A stretch of DNA of 64,000 bases from Listeria grandensis FSL F6-0971 (GTDB lineage: Bacteria; Bacillota; Bacilli; Lactobacillales; Listeriaceae): contig NZ_AODD01000007.1 of assembly GCF_000525835.1 (NCBI RefSeq), forward strand, positions 1 to 64,000, in the 5' to 3' direction. The notes below the pieces were generated by a model. It did no database searches and was not told the DNA's origin. It saw only the letters and a program-made list of their open reading frames with translations. The translations under genes were made by a program, and so were the position numbers. Positions 24,596-32,745 of the stretch are shown here, in pieces. Within the stretch, counting starts at the first letter, position 1. Each line of letters begins with the position of its first letter.

Positions 24596-25456
24596 TCACG
24601 AACCAGGAACTGCGAAGATGCCTAATACATAGCCTACAATACCAAGTGCAAATAACATGAAAATAATCCAAAGCGCGTTGATTTTTTTCTTCAGTAGCCA
24701 CATACAAGCGAATGTTAGTCCCAATGCAAGGATACCAGGCATCAAGCTATCCAAAATATCTTGCACAGTAGTCGTTGTTGTTTTACCTTCTTGGTTGGTC
24801 GTTTTCGAAACAACGACAGGAATATCGATGTTGGTCCATTTATTAACCAGTCCACCCATGACGAACAGTCCAAGAATGGAGGCACCTTCTGTCAGTTTCT
24901 GAATAACTCCACCGGCCATATCGGAAACCACGTCGGTCCCTTTACGGTAGCCGTAGAATACGCCCCAATAACGGAAGCCAAGACGAACGGCGTTAAAGAG
25001 TACAAAGAATAGAAGCGGTCCAAAGATACTACCGGTCGATGCGAAAGATGCACCAAGCGCGGCAAATACGGGACGGATAGTTCCCCAGAAAATTGGATCC
25101 CCAACACCGGCAAGCGGCCCCATCAGACCTACTTTAATACCATTGATGGCAGCTTGGTCGATTGGTGCACCATTCGATTTTTGTTCCTCCATCGCAGCGG
25201 TTACTCCTAAAATTGGAGCTCCCATATAAGGATGTGTATTGAAAAACTCGAGATGGCGTTTGATTGCTTCAGTACGTTCTTCGCCTTCATATAAGCGATT
25301 GATGATCGGGACAACGGTAAAACAGAATCCCAAAGCTTGCATACGTTCAAAGTTCCATGAACCTTGGAATAGGTTGGAACGAATAAATACGGACATTAAG
25401 TCGCCTTTTGTCAGCTTTTTCTCGCCAACAGTTACTTTTGCTGTTTCGTTACTCAT
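24596..25456 (-). CDS. mpoD: Mannose-family PTS IID component
   Basis: A 286-aa membrane protein. SNLFQGSWNFERMQALGF is the classic IID-man N-terminal motif, followed by GPLAGVGDPIFWGT. The C-terminal third carries membrane segments. Together with IIC it forms the sugar channel. Gene order IIA-IIB-IIC-IID next to ManR matches, as I recall, mpoABCD (lmo0784-0781) of L. monocytogenes. That operon is described as a glucose/mannose permease acting mainly as a sensor for ManR. It is the last gene of the operon, ending at the bidirectional terminator. Confidence 0.92.
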   Translation of the reverse strand: MSNETAKVTVGEKKLTKGDLMSVFIRSNLFQGSWNFERMQALGFCFTVVPIINRLYEGEERTEAIKRHLEFFNTHPYMGAPILGVTAAMEEQKSNGAPIDQAAINGIKVGLMGPLAGVGDPIFWGTIRPVFAALGASFASTGSIFGPLLFFVLFNAVRLGFRYWGVFYGYRKGTDVVSDMAGGVIQKLTEGASILGLFVMGGLVNKWTNIDIPVVVSKTTNQEGKTTTTTVQDILDSLMPGILALGLTFACMWLLKKKINALWIIFMLFALGIVGYVLGIFAVPGS

Positions 25457-25476
25457 AATTTGGTTACCTCCCTTTT

Positions 25477-26295
25477 TTAGTCGTCTAGGTCGTCATCCAG
25501 ATCGTTCGCTGGTTTCGACCCACCGCCACCTGCTGCTCCATATTGGGCAAGTGCTTCTTTTAAATAATATTTAGGGCTTAGTTGGATGTAGACAATGGCT
25601 GCTACGAGTCCAAGAACACCAAGTGCTACTAAGTTGAACGTAGTGAAGGCCGCGACTACGAAGCCGAGGAAGAAGAACGGCATTAAGTATTTCGCTTGCA
25701 TCATGTTAATAACCATCGCATACCCGACAACAACGATAAAGCCACCAGAAACGTTTAGGCCGTTAACGAGCCAATCAGGAATAGCGTTTAGCATATCTGT
25801 GACAACGCTAGTACCCATCGATAAGGCAACGATTAAGACCGGAATGGCAATCCGCATCGCCTGGAGAAGCAGTGCCGTGACGTGCAGGAGGTCGATGCCC
25901 CTTAGATTCCCTGCTTCCGCCATTTTATCAGCGGAGTGTTGGAAACCTACTGTAATGGTACGAACGAGAATCGTTAAGACTTGACCCGCAGCGGCTAGTG
26001 GAATCGCAAGTGAGATACCAACGCTGATGTCTTGTCCTCCTGAAATAACTAAGATAGTAGAAATTAATGATGCCAAAGCTGTATCTGGTGCAACTGCTGC
26101 TCCAATGTTCATCCAGCCAAGCGCGATCATTTCCAAAGACCCCCCAATAATAATACCGGTTGTCATATCCCCAAGCACGAGACCTGTAAGCGTACAAGCA
26201 ATCAACGGACGATGTGTTTGCCACTCATCCAGAATACTACCCATACCACAAATACAAGCTACGAGGAAGACGAGAACTATTTGTAATGCATCCAT
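25477..26295 (-). CDS. mpoC: Mannose-family PTS IIC component
   Basis: A 272-aa membrane protein of the IIC-man/sorbose family: MDALQIVLVFLVACICGMGS, TGLVLGDMTTGIIIGG, and a long hydrophobic core with about seven segments. The C-terminus is glycine-rich and then very acidic (NDLDDDLDD). It transports mannose or glucose with IID, receiving phosphate from IIB. Mannose IIC/IID pairs are also receptors for class IIa bacteriocins, though in L. monocytogenes that is mainly the mpt paralogue. It lies 20 bp upstream of IID. Confidence 0.92.
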   Translation of the reverse strand: MDALQIVLVFLVACICGMGSILDEWQTHRPLIACTLTGLVLGDMTTGIIIGGSLEMIALGWMNIGAAVAPDTALASLISTILVISGGQDISVGISLAIPLAAAGQVLTILVRTITVGFQHSADKMAEAGNLRGIDLLHVTALLLQAMRIAIPVLIVALSMGTSVVTDMLNAIPDWLVNGLNVSGGFIVVVGYAMVINMMQAKYLMPFFFLGFVVAAFTTFNLVALGVLGLVAAIVYIQLSPKYYLKEALAQYGAAGGGGSKPANDLDDDLDD

Positions 26296-26400
26296 ATAAA
26301 ATTCCCTCCCAATTTTCTTTCATTAAAATAAATTGATAATGTCAAAAGCACGCGATACGTATGTGACTTCAAAGTATATCCCTATCAGTTACAACGAAAC

Positions 26401-26889
26401 TTACATACCTTCTTTATCTAGTAATGGAATCATCATAACTTTGCTGTCAGCAGCCACTTTACGGATTTCAAGCTCAATTCCTTTTTCGTTTAATTTACGA
26501 AAAGCTTCGATGTCTTCTGGCCCTACAGAAACAGCATTTGTAATCTGTGTTCTGCCATCACGATACGCCATACCACCGATGTTTACGGTTGTAATTGGAA
26601 CGCCGGCTTCTACAAAACGAAGGACATCTGTTGGATTTGTGAAAAGAAGCATGACGGGTGTTGTTGCATATTTAGGATTATTATAGGCACGAATTCCTTT
26701 TTCAACATCTACTACGTTTGAGACAACGCCGGGAGGGGCTACTTGTTTTAGAAGTGTGCTACGGATTTCATCTTTAGCGACATCATCATTACACACAATA
26801 ATGCGCTCTACCTGCGTTTCCTTTGTCCAAACTGTGGCTACTTGACCATGGATAAGACGGTCATCAATTCTTGCTAAACGGATTTCCAT
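26401..26889 (-). CDS. mpoB: Mannose-family PTS IIB component
   Basis: A 162-aa cytoplasmic protein: EIRLARIDDRLIHGQVATVW holds the phosphorylated His (about residue 15), and VERIIVCNDDVAKDE and PVMLLFTNPTDVLRFVEAG follow as in IIB-man/sorbose. It transfers phosphate from IIA to the sugar at IIC/IID. Its ATG overlaps the last base of the IIA stop codon. A 105-bp gap without a gene separates it from IIC. Confidence 0.93.
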   Translation of the reverse strand: MEIRLARIDDRLIHGQVATVWTKETQVERIIVCNDDVAKDEIRSTLLKQVAPPGVVSNVVDVEKGIRAYNNPKYATTPVMLLFTNPTDVLRFVEAGVPITTVNIGGMAYRDGRTQITNAVSVGPEDIEAFRKLNEKGIELEIRKVAADSKVMMIPLLDKEGM

Positions 26890-27311
26890 TATAAATCATC
26901 CTCCTCAACGTTTTTAAGTGATTGTTTTAGTGACTTAACGCCATCTCTTCCAGCAGTTAGCGCAGTGTTTAATAGATCCTCAAAACTGCTTACTGCACGC
27001 ATCGACAGGGTTTCAAGCAACATCGGAATGTTGGTACCTGTTATGACATCCATCTTTTCTTTCGGCAGAGCAATTTGGCTGGCTGCGTTGTATGGGCTTC
27101 CGCCGAACAAATCAACCATGAAAAGAACTCCCTCAGAATCATCGATAGCATCCAATTTTTCATTGAATTTTTGAATCAATGTATCTGTGTTTTCACCTGG
27201 AACAAACGTAATGAATTCGACGTTTTCTTGCTTGCCGATGATCATTTCTGTCGATTTAAGCAATTCGCGCGCCGCTTCACCATGTGTTCCAATAATGATA
27301 CCCACTGGCAT
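26889..27311 (-). CDS. mpoA: Mannose-family PTS IIA component
   Basis: A 140-aa protein starting PVGIIIGTHGEAARELLKS, where His 10 is the site phosphorylated by HPr. FMVDLFGGSPYNAA and the domain end are typical of IIA-man. Unlike E. coli ManX it is separate from IIB. It is the first gene of the operon, translated behind AAAGGAGGAG and preceded by a candidate sigma54 promoter. Phosphorylated IIA or IIB is expected to act on the PRDs of ManR. Confidence 0.93.
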   Translation of the reverse strand: MPVGIIIGTHGEAARELLKSTEMIIGKQENVEFITFVPGENTDTLIQKFNEKLDAIDDSEGVLFMVDLFGGSPYNAASQIALPKEKMDVITGTNIPMLLETLSMRAVSSFEDLLNTALTAGRDGVKSLKQSLKNVEEDDL

Positions 27312-27359
27312 AATAACTCCTCCTTTTTCTCTATGAACAGGATTTTTCTACCCTTGCAA

Positions 27360-27376
27360 TCCAAGAAGCGTGCCCA
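27360..27376 (-). promoter_or_regulatory. Candidate sigma54 (-24/-12) promoter of the mpo-type PTS operon
   Basis: Read on the minus strand, TGGGCACGCTTCTTGGA matches the sigma54 consensus TTGGCACG-N4-TTGCW with a correctly spaced GG, except that the -12 GC is GG. It lies about 50 nt before the IIA start. A sigma54 activator (ManR) is encoded next door. From here to 27553 (about 180 bp) no gene is seen; it probably holds the ManR enhancer sites. Confidence 0.6.
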
Positions 27377-27553
27377 TATGTATGCTTTCTTTTAACATTT
27401 GCTTCTTCAAGAGGCTCCTTATCCTGCGAAATATATGTTGGTAAATTGATACAATAAAAACGTGGCATAATACACTGCTACGCAATAGACTATCAATCCG
27501 TACATACAATGTTCATTACCCTAATAAGTTATTTTAAAAAACAAAAATTACGC

Positions 27554-27608
27554 AAAAAAAGAACGCTGCAAAAAAATTCAAAGTTAGAAATTCCTGTGCA
27601 GTCGTTCC
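27554..27608 (-). terminator. Intrinsic terminator of manR
   Basis: On the minus strand GAACGACTGCA pairs with TGCAGCGTTC with one bulged A, followed by seven T. Confidence 0.8.
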
Positions 27609-27614
27609 TTTTTT

Positions 27615-30425
27615 TTATGAAATTGTCTGGTGTGTCTTTGTGATGATATCGTAAATGTAGCACTGTTCATCGTTTGTCAGTGATAGCTTCATCGGTTGGA
27701 AGCAATCGTGGTTCGCGCTTTTTATCGCTTGGAAAATGCGCGTGTCAATCATAGCCTCGCTCCTATCGTGATAAGTGAGACTATCTTTTAAAACCATGCG
27801 TTCCATCGCGCAACCGACATGAATGAGCAAGTTGATCTTTAGTGTGTTTTCCATGGTGTATTGAAGCTCTGCCTCTAGTGTACTAGCAAATTTTAGAAGG
27901 AGAGGCACGATTTTTTTCGGATTAAGGTACGTTAGGAATTCACTCAAACTATCCTCAATAACTTCACGGGCAATCCAGCTGGTTTCGCTTTTTTTGATAA
28001 AAATATCGCGTTTCTTTACCACTTGAACGATTTGGTCTTCTCCTTCTTTGGCAAAAAGACGCTCAATGGGCATGAATGGGATCTGAACTTTTGGATCATG
28101 GATGCCGATAATGAGTAGGATGTCATTCTCTTCTTGCAGTTGATCGATTTTTTGAGTGGCTTCTAGGATGCCGATAGGAATAACTTTGATGTGGTCGGTA
28201 GTGATGTTTTCTAAGATGTTCTCGATGAAGGATTGTAGTTTTTCAGCCGTGCCTTCACCAGTTGCGCAAATCGTGACGATGGCGTGTGGTTTATCATTTT
28301 GTACGATAGGGGCTTCGGAATCATAGCCGCCATAGCCGCGAAAATCTTTCAGTGAATCATAGATGCTGTCTAAATCCATGTCGAGAATATTCGATTTGCG
28401 AACGGCCTCAATAACGGTCGCTGTGGAAACCATATCGAGCGTGCGAACGGGAATGCCGGTGCGTTCTGTGATGACTGAGCCAAAACTTGTGAGGGAGCCC
28501 ATATCAACGAGAAGCAAGACGCCGCGTCCCATATCGAGTTCGCGAGCACGCTGAGTGATTTTGTCGAGAACGACTTTTGGGCTAAGATCGAGTGGCATAT
28601 CGATGCTATCAACGAGCCCTTCACCGAGGAGTTTCTTTGCAACGTTGACGATGCTTGTTGCCGTGCTGTTTCCGTGTGTGGCGACAAGGACTGCGACACG
28701 ATTTTCTTCTTGGTCTTTCAATAAAGAACTGATGAGTAGCGTCAAATAGAGAACTTCCATATTAGGCACGCGAATGTGGAATTCTGCTTCGACTTCCTTT
28801 TTTAGTTCGCGCGCAATGGCGTAACTTTCGGGTTTATCATTGACGACGTTTTCGATATTGGTGTATTTTAACGGTTTGTTGCTGCGTGCCCGTTTGAGAA
28901 ATGACGTGAGGTGTAGGCTAAACGCGAGCAGGAAACGTTCGTTTAATTTTTTGCCGAGTTGTTGTTCAATCTTGACTTGGATATCCTCGGTGAAATTCAA
29001 AATCTCTTCGTTAACAATTTTAAGAATGTTATCGCGATCGTGAATTGTATTTTTGAATTTATTGTAAAAACTATTAAGGTGTACGTCGATATCCATCGTG
29101 ATAAATTTCTTGATATCTTCATCTTCAACGCCTTGATCCATCAGAATGGACGCCTTATCCTCGATGATTTTATAAAGGTTGAAATTAGGCTCGTACTCAT
29201 CGGAATTAATGAGTTGCTTGCCACGCTCTGGCATGATTACCGTGTAGGGATCGAGGTATTTCGAAATTTCTTGCAACTCCTTACGACGACCACTAAAATG
29301 GAAAAAACCGTCTTTTATGTTGATGGGCAACGTTTTAAAGTCAATCAGAATTTCTTCGTTTCGATCAAAACTATTTAAAAAACCTTGGGCACAGACAAGC
29401 TGAATATTAGATTTTAACTGTCCGATATTACCAAACGTCGTGTTCCCGATCAGTGCTTTAGCAGCTTCATCCTCAATCCGCAGTGGTTTACTAATGCGGT
29501 GCGCTTCATTGGAAAGCAGGTTTTTCAAAAGGTCTACGCGTTCTTTCGGTGTTCGTTCTTCTAAGCTTGGTAGCGAAATGACAATGGGAATACGGCGGAC
29601 AAAAGTGCGTAGCAAGGACGATTCAGGGTCTTCCGTCGTTGCCCCGATAATAAGTACGTTGGATTTGCGACGACGATCAGTTTCGCCGAGCTTGTTAAAA
29701 GTACCACTATCCATCAAGTAAAAAATCATTTCTTGACCTTCTGGTGGTAGGCGGTGAATTTCATCTAAGAATAAAATGCCACCGTCCGCTTTTTCAACGA
29801 GTCCTTCTTTTTCGTTATCTGCTCCGGTAAAAGCCCCTTTTGTATGACCAAAAATATGAGACATGAGCAGTTGTGGGTTATTGTAATAATCGGCGCAATT
29901 AAAAATAATAAAAGGAGACTGGCTGGATAAGCGCTCGGCATGTTGCGAATAGCGATACATCAAATTTGCAAAAAGTGTTTTCCCGACGCCTGTTTGGCCA
30001 ACAATTAAGGTATGCAAACCATTCGGGGGATAGAGAACCGCGGCTTTTGCTTGTTCCACTTGTGTGCGTAAACTTGCTTCCGAGCCGATTAGATCATCGA
30101 ATGGGCTTCTCATGACAGTATTATAATTTAGTTGTTTTAGTAAGGATTGGCAGTTTTCGAATTCGAGTTCATCTGGTGAAAGCAAGCGTTCGATCCGTGC
30201 TTCTAGGGCTTTGCGGTCGAAATAAAGTACAGGCCGGCCGCTAATCTTGATGATTTTTCCTTGGCGGTGTAGCTCATTTAGTTCCATGCTGACATTATTT
30301 CGTAAAATTCCGAGGGCATCTGATATTTCTGTTGCGGTGATACCTTGATTTTGTTCTAATTGCTGTTTGATATCATCGTGATCCTGTTGCTGGATATAGT
30401 GATAAATCCGCTCAATACGTTTCAT
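27615..30425 (-). CDS. manR: ManR (LevR-type) sigma54-dependent PTS-regulated activator
   Basis: A 936-aa protein. Residues 1-70 are a winged helix (TATEISDALGILRNNVSMELNELHRQGKI). The AAA+ domain has Walker A VGQTGVGKT, the sigma54-contacting loop GAFTGA and Walker B GGILFLDEIHRL. PRD1 (about 460-560) follows, then an EIIA-man-like domain (VAVLVATHGNSTATSIVNVA), an EIIB-like domain (AIVTICATGEGTAEKLQ) and PRD2 (INLLIHVGCAMERM, YHDRSE). This is the LevR/ManR architecture. ManR activates the mannose PTS operons with RpoN and is tuned by phosphorylation from HPr and the PTS. It is adjacent to and co-oriented with its presumed target operon but has its own promoter and terminator. Confidence 0.95.
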   Translation of the reverse strand: MKRIERIYHYIQQQDHDDIKQQLEQNQGITATEISDALGILRNNVSMELNELHRQGKIIKISGRPVLYFDRKALEARIERLLSPDELEFENCQSLLKQLNYNTVMRSPFDDLIGSEASLRTQVEQAKAAVLYPPNGLHTLIVGQTGVGKTLFANLMYRYSQHAERLSSQSPFIIFNCADYYNNPQLLMSHIFGHTKGAFTGADNEKEGLVEKADGGILFLDEIHRLPPEGQEMIFYLMDSGTFNKLGETDRRRKSNVLIIGATTEDPESSLLRTFVRRIPIVISLPSLEERTPKERVDLLKNLLSNEAHRISKPLRIEDEAAKALIGNTTFGNIGQLKSNIQLVCAQGFLNSFDRNEEILIDFKTLPINIKDGFFHFSGRRKELQEISKYLDPYTVIMPERGKQLINSDEYEPNFNLYKIIEDKASILMDQGVEDEDIKKFITMDIDVHLNSFYNKFKNTIHDRDNILKIVNEEILNFTEDIQVKIEQQLGKKLNERFLLAFSLHLTSFLKRARSNKPLKYTNIENVVNDKPESYAIARELKKEVEAEFHIRVPNMEVLYLTLLISSLLKDQEENRVAVLVATHGNSTATSIVNVAKKLLGEGLVDSIDMPLDLSPKVVLDKITQRARELDMGRGVLLLVDMGSLTSFGSVITERTGIPVRTLDMVSTATVIEAVRKSNILDMDLDSIYDSLKDFRGYGGYDSEAPIVQNDKPHAIVTICATGEGTAEKLQSFIENILENITTDHIKVIPIGILEATQKIDQLQEENDILLIIGIHDPKVQIPFMPIERLFAKEGEDQIVQVVKKRDIFIKKSETSWIAREVIEDSLSEFLTYLNPKKIVPLLLKFASTLEAELQYTMENTLKINLLIHVGCAMERMVLKDSLTYHDRSEAMIDTRIFQAIKSANHDCFQPMKLSLTNDEQCYIYDIITKTHQTIS

Positions 30426-30461
30426 TACGCATCCTCCGATTCATTCCTTTACTGGAAAATG

Positions 30462-30492
30462 AGTAGTGTATTAAAATGTCTGATACACTACT
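30462..30492. promoter_or_regulatory. Perfect 10-bp inverted repeat in the manR leader
   Basis: AGTAGTGTAT and ATACACTACT, separated by 11 nt, lie just downstream of the expected manR transcription start and about 35 bp before its start codon. There is no T-run, so it is not a terminator. An operator or an mRNA hairpin is possible. Confidence 0.6.
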
Positions 30493-30506
30493 GAATTTCT
30501 GTATTC

Positions 30507-30534
30507 ATTTTAGCATGGTTTGCTTATTTGTCAA
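30507..30534 (-). promoter_or_regulatory. SigA promoter of manR
   Basis: On the minus strand: -35 TTGACA, 16 nt, -10 TAAAAT with an upstream TGC (extended -10). Confidence 0.85.
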
Positions 30535-30554
30535 CTGCTGTTGGGTTTCGTACA

Positions 30555-30584
30555 TTGACGCATGTAGCGAAATTAGGATAAAAT
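30555..30584 (+). promoter_or_regulatory. SigA promoter of azoR
   Basis: -35 TTGACG (30555-30560), 18 nt, -10 TAAAAT (30579-30584), about 40 bp before the azoR start. Confidence 0.75.
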
Positions 30585-30624
30585 GAGAAAGCAATGATTA
30601 TAATGTAAATGGAGATGAATTTCT

Positions 30625-31260
30625 TTGACAAAATTACTATTTATTAAAGCATCGCCGCTTCCGGATGATGTATCTCGTAGCATGGTCGTAGCAAGTGCCT
30701 TTTTAGAAAAGTATCAACAGGAAAATCCGGATGATGTTATCGAGCGCATCGATGTTTATGATCACGAGATTCCGCTGATTGATGGTGCTTTTTTGACGGC
30801 GGGCAATGAATTACGCGCAGGAAAAGCATTTACGGATTTAGAGCCGGCGATGCAGGAGAAATTAACGGCATTTGACGCGTTGACTCAGCAGTTTATGGAT
30901 GCGGACCGTTATGTGATCGTTTCTCCACTTTGGAACCTTGGTATCCCGCCAATGTTAAAAGCTTATTTTGATACGGTGGTTGTCGCTGGGAAAACATTCC
31001 GCTATACACAGTCTGGTCCAGAAGGCTTGTTAAAAGGTAAGAAGGCGCTACAAATTCACGGAAGTGGTGGCGTTTATTCGACAGGTGACTCCGATCTTGA
31101 AACACACGGTGAGCCTTACATTAATACGATTTTGAACTTCGTGGGCGTAGAAACATTGCCAAGTGTGTTTGTCGAAGGAGTAGATTATGATCCTACGCGC
31201 AAAGATGAGATTCTAAATGCAGCAATAGAGGAGAGCGTTCGTCGTATTCAACTATTTTAA
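30625..31260 (+). CDS. azoR: FMN-dependent NADH-azoreductase
   Basis: A 211-aa flavodoxin-fold protein from TTG 30625 with GGAGAT upstream. Its motifs are LFIKASPLPDDVSRSM (FMN phosphate binding), YVIVSPLWNLGIPPMLKAYFDTV (the P-x-W-N-x-x-P loop) and QIHGSGGVYS. This is the AzoR/AcpD family of two-electron quinone and azo-dye reductases that protect against electrophilic quinones. L. monocytogenes lmo0786 occupies the same place next to manR. It is divergent from manR, with its own promoter and terminator. Confidence 0.92.
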   Translation: MTKLLFIKASPLPDDVSRSMVVASAFLEKYQQENPDDVIERIDVYDHEIPLIDGAFLTAGNELRAGKAFTDLEPAMQEKLTAFDALTQQFMDADRYVIVSPLWNLGIPPMLKAYFDTVVVAGKTFRYTQSGPEGLLKGKKALQIHGSGGVYSTGDSDLETHGEPYINTILNFVGVETLPSVFVEGVDYDPTRKDEILNAAIEESVRRIQLF

Positions 31261-31273
31261 TAGGAAATGATGA

Positions 31274-31313
31274 GAACTAGAGATGGCTTTTCGAGCAGAT
31301 CTCTAGTTTTTGC
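31274..31313 (+). terminator. Intrinsic terminator of azoR
   Basis: AACTAGAGAT pairs with ATCTCTAGTT (perfect 10 bp), with a 14-nt loop and a T-run. Confidence 0.88.
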
Positions 31314-31330
31314 TTTTACTTTGCAATTAA

Positions 31331-32176
31331 ATGGTGATGGCTTTTGATAGTTTGCCGTTGAAAGAGGAGGTTAAGCCAAAAGTTGGCGTTGTCGGCGAGA
31401 TTTTAGTGAAGTTTCATCCTGGCGCGAATAATGATATCGTTGGGGTGATTGAAGAAGAAGGCGGGGAAGCGGTCGTTCCTGATTTTGTCGATTTCTTGCT
31501 GTATTGTTGCTACGACAGTCATTTTGCGGCGAATATGTTTGGAATGTCGAAGGTGAAATCGTTCGCGAAGCATAGTTTGGCGATTCCAGTAATCAATAAA
31601 TATCGGAAGCCGATGTCGGATGCTTTGCGCGCTAGTAAGCGATTTGAGGCACCTGAAAATATTGAGGTCATCGCGGAAAAGGCCAGTCGGTTGTTATCGC
31701 TTGGAAACAAGATGGGAGAAGGCTGGTTCCTGACGGGCGAAATGATAGAGTTGCTAGATAGTGATGTTCCAAATATCGCGTGTTTGCAACCATTTGCGTG
31801 TTTGCCAAACCATATCACAGGCCGTGGTATGATAAAAGGTTTGAAAAAAATGTATCCTATGGCGAATATCATGTCGATAGATTACGACGCGGGTTCGAGT
31901 TCGGTCAACCAACTAAACCGGATAAAATTAATGCTCTCTATCGCGAAGAAACAGCTCGAAACCATGGTAATGCCTGAGTCAGAAGTCATCGTTAAAAAAG
32001 AAGGCTTCCATCCGAAAGAAAAGATTGTCGATACAGCGAAACGCGTGCGGGATTCTGCACCGATTGAAAAACTTGGCAGTACAGTAAAACGAGCGCGTGA
32101 AGCAGACCCTGTTGGGCACATCGCGGGCAAAGTCAAGGCTTCCGCTGAATCTGAAAAAGTACAAACGGAATCATAA
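31331..32176 (+). pseudogene. Orphan C-terminal fragment of a 2-hydroxyacyl-CoA dehydratase/CoA-activase-type protein
   Basis: The 281-aa frame encodes VGVVGEILVKFHPGANND, PDFVDFLLYCCYDSHF and CLQPFACLPNHITGRG, then SIDYDAGSSSVNQLNRI. This is the C-terminal dehydratase-like domain of a very large (about 1400-aa) activase/dehydratase family in Firmicutes. The ATPase and middle domains are absent: the frame begins with an in-frame stop immediately upstream and ATG 31331 has no RBS, directly behind the azoR terminator. The [4Fe-4S] Cys of CLQPFACLPN are kept. The last 60 residues form a degenerate repeat (AKRVRDSAPIEKLGS / VKRAREADPVGHIAG). Probably a deletion remnant; a small stand-alone protein is the alternative. 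Confidence 0.65.
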
Positions 32177-32320
32177 GAATAAACGCAGGTTTTTCGATCA
32201 TTCGGGGAACCTGTTTTTTTGTAAAATAATTCACAAACAAGAAAATAGCTAAATTGACTATTTCATTGCTATAATTTGAACTTAGAACGGGTAAAGGAAA
32301 GTAGGAAAGGGGGATTCACG

Positions 32321-32728
32321 ATGATATATTTCGCGAAACTTGCGGGAATCGCCTTTGTTGTCTTTTTAGTAATTGACGCTGTGTGGCTAGGGCTTATTGC
32401 CAAGAATTTGTACAAGCATTATTTGGGCGATTTGATGGCAACGAATATGCGATTTGGCGCGGCGGTTTTGTTTTATCTTTTGTTTGTTGGTGGGATGGTC
32501 TTTTTTGTTATTGAGCCAGCGCTTGCAAAAGACAGTCTCCAGTTTGCGATTTTTGCAGGAGCGTTTTTAGGACTGCTTTGTTATGCGACATACGATTTAA
32601 CGAACTTGGCGACGCTAAAAGATTGGCCGGTACTTGTCACGGTGATTGATTTAGGCTGGGGCGCGTTTATTACAGCAGCAACGTCTGGTATTGTATTTTG
32701 GTTGGCGAAAGTATGGCAGATTTCATGA
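32321..32728 (+). CDS. DUF2177 membrane protein
   Basis: A 135-aa protein from ATG 32321, with AAAGGGGGA upstream. Four hydrophobic segments and motifs typical of DUF2177: VIDAVWLGLIAKNLYKHYLG at the N-terminus, GLLCYATYDLTNLATLKDWP in the middle and DLGWGAFITAATSGI near the end. The conserved acidic and aromatic residues lie inside the membrane. Function of the family is unknown. Its stop is just before the start of the DAK/DegV gene, suggesting co-transcription. Confidence 0.82.
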   Translation: MIYFAKLAGIAFVVFLVIDAVWLGLIAKNLYKHYLGDLMATNMRFGAAVLFYLLFVGGMVFFVIEPALAKDSLQFAIFAGAFLGLLCYATYDLTNLATLKDWPVLVTVIDLGWGAFITAATSGIVFWLAKVWQIS

Positions 32729-32745
32729 AAGTGGGGACGGGAACG

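Noticed and set aside
27441-27475. GTGGCATAATACACTGCT as a sigma54 promoter
   Set aside because: It is on the plus strand, where no gene follows, and the GG-GC spacing is 11 instead of 10.
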